From contig JALUUL010000059.1 of assembly GCA_027021385.1 (NCBI GenBank), positions 1-35,182 of the forward strand: a DNA stretch of 35,182 bases, given 5' to 3'. The notes beneath the pieces are model-generated. The model saw only the letters and a program-made list of their open reading frames with translations. It did not search any database and had not been told where the DNA came from. Numbering within the stretch: position 1 is the first letter of the stretch; each line of letters opens with the position of its first letter. A program made the translations under genes and the position numbers. This DNA comes from Planctomycetota bacterium (GTDB lineage: Bacteria > Planctomycetota > UBA1135 > GCA-002748355). Positions 6,936-14,034 of the stretch are shown here, piece after piece.

Positions 6936-7967
6936 ATGCTGCCCCGAGTTCCGGGGGAACCCCCGCCCGACCTCTCCCGCCCGATCACGGAGGTCAAGGT
7001 TCGCATCGGCGACGGGCAGGCGGGACTCCGGCTGGATCGCGCTCTCGCCGCCCTCTTTCCATGGAGAACGCGTTCCTCGATCCAGCGCCTGATCCGCGAG
7101 GATAGGGTCCGGGTCCTCGCGGACCGTGAAGGGGACGCTTGCCCGGCGCGCGCGTCCCGGAGGGTGCGGGAGGGAGATCTCGTGCTCGTCCGCGTCCCGA
7201 GGCGCCCGGTTCCTGCGGGGACTCCGGATCGGACGGCCTGGAACCCGCGGATCCTGTTCGAGGACCGCTGGCTGGTCGCGATCGACAAGCCTCCCGGCAT
7301 GGCCGTCCATCCCTCGGGCCGTCGCCTCGGCGGCACCCTGATCAATTTCCTGCATGCCCGATATCGAAACCTCGACCGTCCCGAGAGGGACGTCGTTCCC
7401 CGTCTCTGCCACCGCCTCGACCGCGAGACCTCGGGCCTGATCCTGTGCGCGAAGGAACCACGAGCCCACTCCGAGATCCGCAAGCAGTTCGAGGCGAACA
7501 CCGTCCGGAAGTCCTACCTCGCGGTCGTCGAGGGTCGGCCTCGTGACGACGTGTTCCTCGTCGACGCGGCGATCGGGCCCGCCCTGAACTCCAGGATCCG
7601 CTTGAAGATGAGCGTGCGCGCCGACGGGCAGGACAGTCTGACGGCCTTCGAGGTCCTGCGGCGTTCCGGAGAACTCTCCCTCCTCCTCTGCCGGCCCCGG
7701 ACCGGGCGCCAGCACCAGATCAGGGTGCATCTCGCCCACGTCGGTCACCCCCTCGTCGGGGACAAGCTCTACGGGCCCGACGAAGAATGGTTCCTGCGGG
7801 CCCTGGAAGGGCCCCTCCCTCCGGAGATCCTCGCCCGCCTGCGCTTACCGCGCCAGGCCTTGCATTCCCACCGGCTCGAACTCCGCCATCCGATGGGGGG
7901 GGAGCCCCTGGTTCTCGAGTCCCCCCTGCCTCCGGACATGGAGGCCTTGCTCGGGCCTTCCAGCTAG
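6936..7967 (+). CDS. RluA/RluD-family 23S rRNA pseudouridine synthase
   Basis: The 343-residue product has an N-terminal S4 RNA-binding domain (about 20-88, GLRLDRALAALFPWRTRSSI and on). The RluA catalytic domain follows, with motif I CHRLDRETSGL (158-168; catalytic Asp162), motif II VRKSYLAVVEG (190-200) and the later RPRTGRQHQIRVHLAHVGHP. It isomerises uridines to pseudouridine in structured RNA. RluD-like enzymes act on 23S rRNA helix 69, but the exact target cannot be read from sequence. It follows rpsU, a sensible translation-related pairing. The ribosome site before ATG 6936 is weak (GGAG about 12 bases away), so the exact start is less sure than the function. Confidence 0.92.
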   Translation: MLPRVPGEPPPDLSRPITEVKVRIGDGQAGLRLDRALAALFPWRTRSSIQRLIREDRVRVLADREGDACPARASRRVREGDLVLVRVPRRPVPAGTPDRTAWNPRILFEDRWLVAIDKPPGMAVHPSGRRLGGTLINFLHARYRNLDRPERDVVPRLCHRLDRETSGLILCAKEPRAHSEIRKQFEANTVRKSYLAVVEGRPRDDVFLVDAAIGPALNSRIRLKMSVRADGQDSLTAFEVLRRSGELSLLLCRPRTGRQHQIRVHLAHVGHPLVGDKLYGPDEEWFLRALEGPLPPEILARLRLPRQALHSHRLELRHPMGGEPLVLESPLPPDMEALLGPSS

Positions 7968-8043
7968 GCCCGGTCCGTTTCCGAGGAATGCAATCCGACC
8001 ACTCCGGGCCCGCCCGGAACGGGGAAAAGGATGAAGAATCGGT

Positions 8044-8265
8044 TCAGAGCCGAATCCTGGGGACGACGAGCCGGTAGTGATCGGTCTCGTAGTCGAGCGC
8101 AGGACTCACCTTGCCGAGGGGGGAGGCTGGGGGAGGATCCTTCGGAGCGGTTTCCTCGGGGAGGAGGCCGAGGCCCGATTCGCCGGCGGCGGATCGATCG
8201 TCCGATTCCGAGATCTCCGCCTGCGGAGAGGCGGGATCGAGGCGATCGCCGGGCTCGGGATGCAT
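8044..8265 (-). CDS. Small Pro/Ser-rich acidic protein, unknown
   Basis: A short 73-residue frame is preceded by a nearly ideal ribosome site, AAGGAGG, five bases before ATG 8265. The first 55 residues are rich in Pro, Ser, Asp and Glu and look disordered. The last part (VSPALDYETDHYRLVVPRIRL) is more ordered and is probably the conserved end. There is no signal peptide or membrane segment and I recognise no family. It lies 95 bases beyond the small membrane peptide of the glycosyltransferase run, on the same strand, and is tail-to-tail with the pseudouridine synthase. The ribosome site is the main evidence that it is real. Confidence 0.5.
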   Translation of the reverse strand: MHPEPGDRLDPASPQAEISESDDRSAAGESGLGLLPEETAPKDPPPASPLGKVSPALDYETDHYRLVVPRIRL

Positions 8266-8360
8266 GCAAGCCTCCTTGCGAAGGACATGATCGAGACGAG
8301 GACGGGCTTGCCATCCCCGCGAGGGAGAGGACGAGGCGGCCCCCAAGGAGGCGCATTGTC

Positions 8361-8480
8361 TCACAGCCCTCCCGAACAGGCAAACCCCGTCAGGAGGGGG
8401 AGAACGGAGAGCGCGAGGTAGACGAGCAGAATGGCACGGAGTTCGCGGCGCAGCGCCGTCCGAAGGGGCGAGGGTCTCAT
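8361..8480 (-). CDS. 39-residue single-span membrane peptide, translationally coupled
   Basis: The start ATG 8480 overlaps the stop of the upstream membrane protein by four bases (ATGA), a classic coupling arrangement. The product has a basic N-terminus (MRPSPLRTALRRELR), one hydrophobic segment (AILLVYLALSVLPLLTGFAC) and SGGL at the end. The N-in, positive-inside pattern fits a one-span inner-membrane peptide. It may be a small subunit or regulator of the polytopic protein before it. I know of no family. Its strict four-base overlap and clear membrane signature are the evidence. It is too short to exclude chance fully. Confidence 0.55.
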   Translation of the reverse strand: MRPSPLRTALRRELRAILLVYLALSVLPLLTGFACSGGL

Positions 8481-9976
8481 CGGGGGGCGCCTCCTCCCGC
8501 GGCCGGGAGTGCGAAGGCTCGGCGGACCCTGAGCAGGCCCGTCGCGGCGGCGAGGAGGCCGAGCCCGAGATGGAGCGGGAGCGGAAGGCGCTCGCAGATC
8601 ATCTGGACGATCGGAACGGCCACGCCGAACCCGAGGAGGAGGCCCGGAAGCTCGGGGGGCGCGAGGTCCGCCGCCGGAAGGGAGAAGACCGGCCTCCGGA
8701 GGCTCCTCGCGAGGAGGGGGAGCATCCACCATGTCAGCCCGAGAGCGGCGAGGGTCGTCGGAAGCGCGGCCAGGGGACCTCGGAAGAGGGCGTCCATGGC
8801 GAACAGGGCGGCTTGCAGGGCGAGCATCCACGCCGCTCCGCAGAGAACGAGCCCCCTTCGTCCGGCCCGGATCGGATCGAGGGGCGCGGATTCGAGGATC
8901 CAGGAGGCTTCGTGATCCTCGCAGTATGGGAGGAAGTGCAGGAGGAACGGAAGCCAGATCAGCGGGAGGCCGTGGACGAGCGCGAGGAACAGGGGGAAAT
9001 CACGGTCCTCGACCCCGCTCCTGAGGGCGAGCACGACGACGGCCGCGGGAATGCCCAACAGGGGGAGGGCTCGTAGCCGGAAACTCCGATCCCGGGCGAG
9101 CAAGGCTCCGAGGCCCTCGGTCAGGCCGAGGTCGAGCGGGCTCGTCCGCATCCAGGCCGTCGTCGCGCGGAGGAAGCGGGAGCCGCGACGCCGGGGCTTC
9201 CGCCTGCGGACCGGCAGCCTCGAGACCGCGAGGAGGAGGAGACCCGCCGCGGGGGCGAAGGCCAGGGCCGGAAGGAGGGTTGTCGGGGAGGGGGCGGTCA
9301 GGGCGAGGGCGAACCAGGCCGGGGGGAGCCAGGCGAGGAGCGGGCTCCCTCCGGGGAGGGCCGAGGGCCCCTGGTAGGCCGCGCGGAGGGCTAGGAGCGA
9401 ACCGAGGAAGAAACCCGCGAGCGCGAGAGCGCGCAGGGTCACGGCCATGTTCGTCCTTGCCTCGGACCCGAAGCAACGGCCCGCTGCGAGGATCGGAAGG
9501 TGGAAGCAGGCGATGAGCCCGAGGGCGTGGAGGAGGGAGAGTCCGAGATAGGGGAGGGGGAAGGCGGGCCCTCCGATCCAGATCCCGAGCAGGGCCGGGG
9601 GCAGAGCGAGGCCGAGGTGCCAGGGGATCAGGAGGAGGACGAGCCGAAGGGCCTTGGCCGCCCGGAGGGTCGAGGCGGAGATCGGGCAGGCCGCGACGAG
9701 GTCCCGGTCGGCCGGATGGGAGCAGATGTCCTGGAGGTCCCCTGCGAGGCCGAGCAGACCCAAGCCCCCGGTGAAGGCCATCGTCGCCGCGGCGTAACGG
9801 GCGGGACTCGGGTCCGGGAAGCAGAGAGCCGCGAAGACGTAGGAGAGGAAGCCCTGGGAGAAGAGGGAGCCGGTCAGGCTTCCCGAGGCGGGATCCCCCT
9901 CCTTCCTGTTCCGCCCGAAGAGGTCCATCGCGGCCCAGGTCTCCAGGAGGGCCGCGATCTGCGCCCCGCGCCTCAC
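8477..9976 (-). CDS. Polytopic inner-membrane protein, ABC-2-permease-like
   Basis: The 499-residue product is mostly hydrophobic, with roughly ten to twelve membrane segments in two halves separated by a basic loop (about residues 248-270, RLPVRRRKPRRRGSRFLRA). Each half holds a cytoplasmic-looking motif of the kind seen in ABC-2-type permeases (DLQDICSHPADRDLVAACPI; EDHEASWILESAPLDPIRAG). No ATP-binding subunit is adjacent, so the assignment is tentative. It starts with GTG 9976, which overlaps the stop of the DUF2304 gene by four bases (GTGA), and its own stop overlaps the start of a 39-residue membrane peptide. The gene therefore belongs to a tightly coupled unit with a GT2 glycosyltransferase and DUF2304. 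A role in export or handling of a glycan or lipid-linked product would fit, but is inference. Confidence 0.6.
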   Translation of the reverse strand: MRRGAQIAALLETWAAMDLFGRNRKEGDPASGSLTGSLFSQGFLSYVFAALCFPDPSPARYAAATMAFTGGLGLLGLAGDLQDICSHPADRDLVAACPISASTLRAAKALRLVLLLIPWHLGLALPPALLGIWIGGPAFPLPYLGLSLLHALGLIACFHLPILAAGRCFGSEARTNMAVTLRALALAGFFLGSLLALRAAYQGPSALPGGSPLLAWLPPAWFALALTAPSPTTLLPALAFAPAAGLLLLAVSRLPVRRRKPRRRGSRFLRATTAWMRTSPLDLGLTEGLGALLARDRSFRLRALPLLGIPAAVVVLALRSGVEDRDFPLFLALVHGLPLIWLPFLLHFLPYCEDHEASWILESAPLDPIRAGRRGLVLCGAAWMLALQAALFAMDALFRGPLAALPTTLAALGLTWWMLPLLARSLRRPVFSLPAADLAPPELPGLLLGFGVAVPIVQMICERLPLPLHLGLGLLAAATGLLRVRRAFALPAAGGGAPR

Positions 9977-10434
9977 GCCCCGTCCCGTCTCGGATCCTCT
10001 CCTTCCTCCTCGCGGGCGGGATCCGTCCCTTCTTCCAGCTTGCGGATGCGTTCCTCGAGGAAGGCGATCCTGCGGGTCTGGGCCCTGGAACGATAGGTCA
10101 GCCGGGAGAGCCGAACCGAGAACTGGAGGGAGAGGAGGATCAGGAAGACGAGACCTCCGAAGAAGAGGGTGCTCGTCGGCAGGACCGCTCCGATCAGGTC
10201 CGTGATCCAGAGGAGCACGCGGTACTCGATCGCGAGCAGGAGGAGGAAGCCCGCGGTCGCGAGCCAGAGGGCCGAATACTCCTCGCGCAGCTTCCGCTGG
10301 CGGACGAGTTCGAGGACGGTGAGGAGGATGCCCAGGGCGAGGAGGATCGCGACCAGGCGCTGGCGTCCCGGCAGTTCCGAGGGCACGGGGATCTTTACCG
10401 AGGCCTGGAGAAGAGGGGACGGGGAAGGGAGCAT
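9973..10434 (-). CDS. DUF2304 membrane protein
   Basis: The 153-residue product starts at ATG 10434, two bases after the stop of the glycosyltransferase gene. It has three hydrophobic segments (about 26-40, 52-70 and 82-105). The DUF2304 pattern is visible: ILLTVLELVRQRKLREEYSA, then LWLATAGFLLLLAIEY and a second half LLSLQFSVRLSRL. A charged coiled-coil-like C-terminus follows (RRIAFLEERIRKLEEGTD). DUF2304 proteins are commonly found beside GT2 glycosyltransferases of the dolichyl-phosphate mannose synthase type, and that is the arrangement here. Their biochemical role is not established; a partner or membrane anchor for the transferase is likely. Its stop overlaps the next gene (GTGA). Confidence 0.85.
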   Translation of the reverse strand: MLPSPSPLLQASVKIPVPSELPGRQRLVAILLALGILLTVLELVRQRKLREEYSALWLATAGFLLLLAIEYRVLLWITDLIGAVLPTSTLFFGGLVFLILLSLQFSVRLSRLTYRSRAQTRRIAFLEERIRKLEEGTDPAREEEGEDPRRDGA

Positions 10435-10436
10435 CG

Positions 10437-11243
10437 TCAGGATCCCGCCGCGGACAACCGCTGTCTCCGGTAGGGGGAACTCCGGCGGACCGGAAGGAGA
10501 AGGAGGCAGACGGCCATGCGGAAGAAATAGTAGAGGGCGCGGAGGCCGCCGTGCATCGACCGTCCGTGCCGGCGCGGCCGCATCGAGACCGGAATCTCCC
10601 GGAGCCGGAATCCTTTCCGGTGGAGATGGATCAGGACGTCGATGTCGGGGAAGTCGTCCGGAAAACCGTCCGAACAGAGTTCGAGGACCGCTTCGCGGCG
10701 CAGGGCCTGCATTCCGCTGGTCGGATCGGTGATCCTCGTGCCGGTCCAGAGACTCGCGATCCAGGCCAGCGGGAGGGCGCCGAGCCTCCGAAGGCGTCCC
10801 GTCTCCGGATTCCCGCCGTTCAGATATCGAGACCCGATGACGACGTCCGCCTCCCCGGCGATCAGGGGCGCGAGCAGGGCCTCGATCGCGGCCGGAGGAT
10901 GCTGCCCGTCGCCGTCGATCTGCACGAGGTAACGGTAGTCGTGCTGGAGGGCGTAGTGGTAGCCGGTCAGCAGGGTCGAGCCGTATCCCAGGTTGAAACA
11001 GTGCCGGAGGACCCGGCACCCGAGACGGCCGGCGATTCTCGAGGTCTCGTCCCGGGATCCGTCATCGACGACGAGGACCTCCCCGAGGGGATGGAAGCGG
11101 GCGACCTCCGTGAGAAGGGAGGGGAGGTTCGCGGCCTCGTCCTTCGCCGGGATCACGACCAGCGTCCGGCGCCCGGGATGGACTCCCTTCAGGGGCCGGG
11201 GGCGCCGGAGGGCCGCCGCTGCAGGTCTCGAAGTCTCCTCCAT
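10437..11243 (-). CDS. GT2 glycosyltransferase, dolichyl-phosphate mannose synthase type
   Basis: The 268-residue product is a GT-A fold family 2 transferase. It has VVIPAKDEAANLPSLL (29-44), the nucleotide-binding VVDDGSRDET (58-67), NLGYGSTLLTGYHYAL, the metal-binding QIDGDGQHPP (108-117), VIGSRYL, and the DPTSGMQALRRE acceptor-region motif (173-184). It lacks the C-terminal transmembrane pair of some relatives but ends in a hydrophobic, basic stretch (RMAVCLLLLPVRRSS), probably membrane-associated. Such enzymes move a sugar from a nucleotide donor to polyprenyl phosphate. It is the first gene of a minus-strand run with DUF2304, a polytopic protein and a membrane peptide. The ribosome site before ATG 11243 is poor. 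Confidence 0.9.
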   Translation of the reverse strand: MEETSRPAAAALRRPRPLKGVHPGRRTLVVIPAKDEAANLPSLLTEVARFHPLGEVLVVDDGSRDETSRIAGRLGCRVLRHCFNLGYGSTLLTGYHYALQHDYRYLVQIDGDGQHPPAAIEALLAPLIAGEADVVIGSRYLNGGNPETGRLRRLGALPLAWIASLWTGTRITDPTSGMQALRREAVLELCSDGFPDDFPDIDVLIHLHRKGFRLREIPVSMRPRRHGRSMHGGLRALYYFFRMAVCLLLLPVRRSSPYRRQRLSAAGS

Positions 11244-11284
11244 GGCGGCGGAGGATCGTAGCCGCCCCCCCCGGCGAACGCGAA

Positions 11285-11319
11285 CCGCCGCTCCGGAAAG
11301 GGCGCTCCCGGAGCGGCGG
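11285..11319 (-). terminator. Strong GC stem-loop after the cupredoxin gene (distal)
   Basis: CCGCCGCTCCGG (11285-11296) pairs perfectly over 12 bp with CCGGAGCGGCGG (11308-11319), with an 11-base loop. It is the second of two hairpins between the cupredoxin stop (11371) and the glycosyltransferase start (11243). It has no clear U-tract. It probably ends the metal operon. Confidence 0.55.
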
Positions 11320-11325
11320 AGGGAG

Positions 11326-11354
11326 GCGTCGCCCCTCCCCCGGAGCGGCGACGC
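11326..11354 (-). terminator. Stem-loop after the cupredoxin gene (proximal)
   Basis: GCGTCGCC (11326-11333) pairs with GGCGACGC (11347-11354) over 8 bp with a 13-base loop, 16 bases past the minus-strand stop. With the next hairpin it makes a tandem terminator-like region. Confidence 0.45.
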
Positions 11355-11370
11355 GGGAACGGCGGGGCCG

Positions 11371-11901
11371 TCAATGGACCATGATCGTCCCCTTCATCAT
11401 CTTCATCCCGCAGGTGAACTCGAGGTTCCCGCTGCTCTTGGGCGTGAAGGTGACCTCGACGGGTTCGTTCAACGGGAGGTCCTTCTTGATCCCCGCGGAG
11501 GGGATCATCACGACCTGGCCGCAACCCTGGTCGGTCGTCCGTTTGAAGACGATCGTGATCGGCTCCCCGGCCTTCGCCATCACCATCGAGGGCTGATAGC
11601 CGGAAGCCAGGACTTCGACCTCGACCCTCTTCGCGGTCGCATGCTCGTCGTGGCCCTCGCCCTTCGCGTGGTCCATGTCCTTCATGCCGCCATGGTCCAT
11701 GTCCTTGTCCTTCATCCCCTCGTGGCCCTCATGTCCCTCATGACTCTCGTGGTTCCCCCCACCCTGTCCGAGGTCCACGGAGGTCGTCTTGAGACCTTCC
11801 TTCTTTCCGGCGTCGGATTCGTCCTTGCTGCAGGATGAGGTGAAGGCCAGGAGAACTCCTGCGAGGAGTAGAGAAAGGCGGGAAAGGTTCAACGTTTTCA
11901 T
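11371..11901 (-). CDS. Cupredoxin-like lipoprotein with His/Met-rich linker
   Basis: The 176-residue product has a signal peptide with lipobox TSSC (lipidated Cys24), so it is anchored outside the inner membrane. A metal-binding-looking linker (about 51-87) is packed with His, Met, Asp and Glu (HESHEGHEGHEGMKDKDMDH and on). A cupredoxin_1-type domain follows (about 92-176), with Cys127 in TTDQGCGQVVMI and the typical FTCGMKMMKG end (Cys164, Met167, Met169). Domains of this type bind copper and often accompany copper transport or detoxification genes. It lies 18 bases after a DUF2231 gene, with a GGAGGA ribosome site, in an operon behind a sigma-54 promoter match. A role in periplasmic copper or other soft-metal handling is inferred from composition and family. 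Confidence 0.85.
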   Translation of the reverse strand: MKTLNLSRLSLLLAGVLLAFTSSCSKDESDAGKKEGLKTTSVDLGQGGGNHESHEGHEGHEGMKDKDMDHGGMKDMDHAKGEGHDEHATAKRVEVEVLASGYQPSMVMAKAGEPITIVFKRTTDQGCGQVVMIPSAGIKKDLPLNEPVEVTFTPKSSGNLEFTCGMKMMKGTIMVH

Positions 11902-11919
11902 CGTTTGGATTCCTCCGGT

Positions 11920-12474
11920 TCAATGTTTGTGGTTCGAGGTCGATTCTTTGTTCGTGTTCGCCGGCTGATCGTGGTCCGAGTTTCCGGCCTCCCCATGCGA
12001 ATGGCCCGATCCCGTGGCCGGAGCGGGGTTCCGGGTCCCCATTCCATACTTGTATACGAGAAGGGCCCCTCTGTCCGCTCCGAGCGTCGTCACGACGACC
12101 GTCGAGAGGAGGGCTCCGGCCAGGATCCAAGGGGTCCAGGACGCCTTCCTTGGAAGGACGAGGAGGAGTATCGAGGTCAACAGGCCCAGGGCCGTCGCGG
12201 TGATCATGAAGTTCCTGTGGACATGGACGAAATCGTGCCCGGCGGAATCGTGCCCGAGGGAATTCGAGGCCAGGAATCCGGTCATCACGGCGACGAAGGC
12301 GGTCAGGGTTCCCGCATGGAAGGTCCAGGAGGCGGATTTCATGAAGGCCTGGTTTTTCAGGAACCATCCCAGGGCCCAAACGACGAGGCCGAAGGTCCAG
12401 AGGGCGATCGGGAAATGCACGAAGACAGGATGTGCGTTCAGAGATTGGCTGAGGCCTGGAAGCAAGTCATTCAT
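11920..12474 (-). CDS. DUF2231 membrane protein with His-rich C-terminus
   Basis: The 184-residue product starts at ATG 12474, seven bases after AGGA. It shows the DUF2231 opening LNAHPVFVHFPIALW (12-26) and four hydrophobic segments (about 19-39, 51-70, 86-107 and 115-131). Conserved His lie at the membrane face (HP.FVHFP; HDSAGHDFVHVHRNFM at 75-90). These are reminiscent of haem or metal ligands, although the family's function is not established. The C-terminal tail (about 150-184) is hydrophilic and His-rich (SGHSHGEAG...SNHKH), matching the His-rich linker of its operon partner. It probably takes part in metal or redox handling at the inner membrane. A sigma-54 promoter match lies about 50 bases upstream. 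Confidence 0.82.
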   Translation of the reverse strand: MNDLLPGLSQSLNAHPVFVHFPIALWTFGLVVWALGWFLKNQAFMKSASWTFHAGTLTAFVAVMTGFLASNSLGHDSAGHDFVHVHRNFMITATALGLLTSILLLVLPRKASWTPWILAGALLSTVVVTTLGADRGALLVYKYGMGTRNPAPATGSGHSHGEAGNSDHDQPANTNKESTSNHKH

Positions 12475-12525
12475 GGAAAAGTCCTGGATTTGTGGATCGG
12501 TTGCATCGCGTGAAGGCCTGGGTTC

Positions 12526-12541
12526 AGCAAGGGGCGTGCCG
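12526..12541 (-). promoter_or_regulatory. Sigma-54 (-24/-12) promoter of the DUF2231-cupredoxin operon
   Basis: On the minus strand CGGCACGCCCCTTGCT reads as GGCACG, four bases, TTGCT. The invariant GG (12540-12539) and GC (12528-12527) are exactly ten bases apart. It differs from the TGGCACG-N4-TTGCT consensus only at the first base. Transcription would begin near 12515, about 40 bases before ATG 12474. The NtrC-family activator gene ends only about 80 bases upstream. Confidence 0.75.
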
Positions 12542-12556
12542 CCGGAGGAAAACCGA

Positions 12557-12583
12557 GGAAACCGGGGGCGGGCGCCGGTTTCC
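12557..12583 (-). terminator. Inverted repeat after the response-regulator gene
   Basis: GGAAACCGG (12557-12565) and CCGGTTTCC (12575-12583) are perfect 9-bp arms around nine bases. On the minus strand the stem is followed by TCGGTTTTCC, a partial U-tract. It fits a terminator of the kinase-regulator operon placed just upstream of the next promoter. It could alternatively help activator or IHF-type looping. Confidence 0.45.
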
Positions 12584-12604
12584 GGGCCTACCTGCGGGTT
12601 CCGG

Positions 12605-12621
12605 GTGACCGTTCCGGCCAC
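12605..12621. promoter_or_regulatory. Candidate activator site (UAS) GTGAC-N7-GCCAC
   Basis: The near-dyad GTGAC CGTTCCG GCCAC is centred about 73 bp upstream of the -24 element at 12540, and it abuts the regulator stop codon. A closely similar dyad with the same 7-base spacing lies about 61 bp upstream of the other sigma-54 match (15560-15576). Position and resemblance suggest an NtrC-type enhancer. Confidence 0.5.
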
Positions 12622-14034
12622 TCACTGGCAGGATGAGTCACCGGTTTCCTGCCTTCCCCTCCTCGGATCGATCCCGTACTTGCGCATGAGGCGGTAAAAG
12701 CTCTCCCTCTTGATTCGGGCGTGCAGGGCCGCCGCGGCGACGTCTCCATGGTGATTTTCCAGGACTGCGGCGAGATAGGCCCGCGCCATGGCCGTCCTGC
12801 CCTTCTTCACGGCCTCTTCCCAGGGGAGGTCCTCGAGCGAATCGAGGACCGAACCGGTGGAACTCTTCCGGCGGATCTCGGAGGGGAGATCGCTTTCCTG
12901 TATTTCCCGCCCGGTCGCGACGATGCAGGCCCTCTCCACGGCCGCCTTGAGCTGGCGGACGTTCCCGGGCCAGGCTTGGGCCTTCATGATCTGCAGGGCC
13001 TCTTCGTCGAAATCGGAAACCGAGGGGTTCACGGTTCCCGCGATCCGGCTCAGGAAGAAGCGGGCGAGGAAAGCGATGTCCTCCCTCCGTTCTCGGAGGG
13101 GGGGGATCTCGATCGAGGCCACGTTGAGGCGATACCAGAGATCCTCCCGGAAGTCCCCCTGCGCGACCATGGATTCGAGATCCCGGTGCGTCGCGGCGAG
13201 GAGACGGAAGTCGACGTCCCGCTCGACCGAATCCCCGATCCGGCGGATCGCCCGTTCCTCGAGGACCCGCGTCAACTTGGCTTGCAGGGAGAACGGAAGT
13301 TCGCCGATCTCGTCGAGGAAGAGGGTTCCTCCTCGGGCTTCCTCGAAGAGGCCTTTCCGGTCCCGGTTCGCCCCCGAGAAGCTCCCTTTCACGAAGCCGA
13401 AGAGTTCGCTCTCCATGAGTTCCGCGGGGATCGCCGCGCAGTTGAGCGCGACGAAACGCTCGTCGTTCCGGGGGCTCAGGCGGTGGAGCGCACGGGCGAC
13501 GCATTCCTTGCCCGTGCCGGTCTCGCCGAGGATGAGGACGGTCGTATCCGTGCAGGCGATCCTGCGGACCAGATCCGCGAGTTCGCGCATACGGGGGGAG
13601 CGGGCGAACATTCCCGGCAGGACCTCGTCCTCGCGACCGCGGAACCTCCGGCTCATCATCGCGCGGGTCCCCGCCTTTCGGATCAGGGCCTTGGCCTCCC
13701 CGGGATCGAAGGGTTTCGTGATGTAGTCGTAGGCCCCCGAGCGGAGAGCCTGGACCGCGGTCGGAACGGAGGCATAGGCGGTCATCAGGATGAAGGCGGT
13801 CCCATGCCCCGCCGTCCGGGTCTTTTCCAGGAGTTCCAGGCCGTCGAGGTCCGGCATCCGGAGGTCCGAGAGGATCACGTCGAAGGTCCGGGATCGTAGG
13901 AGGTCCAGGGCCCGGAGCCCGGATTCCACCGTCGTGACTTCCATCTCGGGTTCGAGGACCTTGGTCATCAAGCGAAGCATGTTCTTCTTGTCGTCGACGA
14001 CCAGGACCTCGATCCTGCCCTCTTCATCCGCCAT
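12622..14034 (-). CDS. NtrC-family sigma-54-dependent response regulator
   Basis: The 470-residue product has three domains. The receiver (about 8-125) has the acidic pair Asp14/Asp15, phospho-acceptor Asp57 in ILSDLRMPD, and Lys107 in YITKPFD. The AAA+ sigma-54 domain (about 143-375) has Walker A GETGTGKE (170-177), loop GSFSGA (217-222), Walker B TLFLDEIGEL (237-246) and WPGNVRQL at 355-362. A Fis-type HTH closes the protein (about 425-455). On phosphorylation it should form a ring that remodels sigma-54 polymerase. The canonical GAFTGA sigma-54-contact loop is GSFSGA here, with Thr replaced by Ser, a conservative change. ATG 14034 overlaps the kinase gene by 11 bases, so the two are co-expressed. 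Sigma-54 promoter matches lie on both sides of the pair. Confidence 0.95.
   Translation of the reverse strand: MADEEGRIEVLVVDDKKNMLRLMTKVLEPEMEVTTVESGLRALDLLRSRTFDVILSDLRMPDLDGLELLEKTRTAGHGTAFILMTAYASVPTAVQALRSGAYDYITKPFDPGEAKALIRKAGTRAMMSRRFRGREDEVLPGMFARSPRMRELADLVRRIACTDTTVLILGETGTGKECVARALHRLSPRNDERFVALNCAAIPAELMESELFGFVKGSFSGANRDRKGLFEEARGGTLFLDEIGELPFSLQAKLTRVLEERAIRRIGDSVERDVDFRLLAATHRDLESMVAQGDFREDLWYRLNVASIEIPPLRERREDIAFLARFFLSRIAGTVNPSVSDFDEEALQIMKAQAWPGNVRQLKAAVERACIVATGREIQESDLPSEIRRKSSTGSVLDSLEDLPWEEAVKKGRTAMARAYLAAVLENHHGDVAAAALHARIKRESFYRLMRKYGIDPRRGRQETGDSSCQ

Noticed and set aside
6296..7501. N-terminal extension of RecD2 across rpsU and the pseudouridine synthase
   Set aside because: It is antisense to two well-supported genes and loses all RecD2 similarity before ATG 6295.
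12557..12583. 9-bp inverted repeat as the main activator site for the sigma-54 promoter
   Set aside because: It lies only about 30 bp from the -24 element and is followed by a T-rich stretch after the regulator gene, so a terminator is likelier. The GTGAC dyad at 12605-12621 is better placed.
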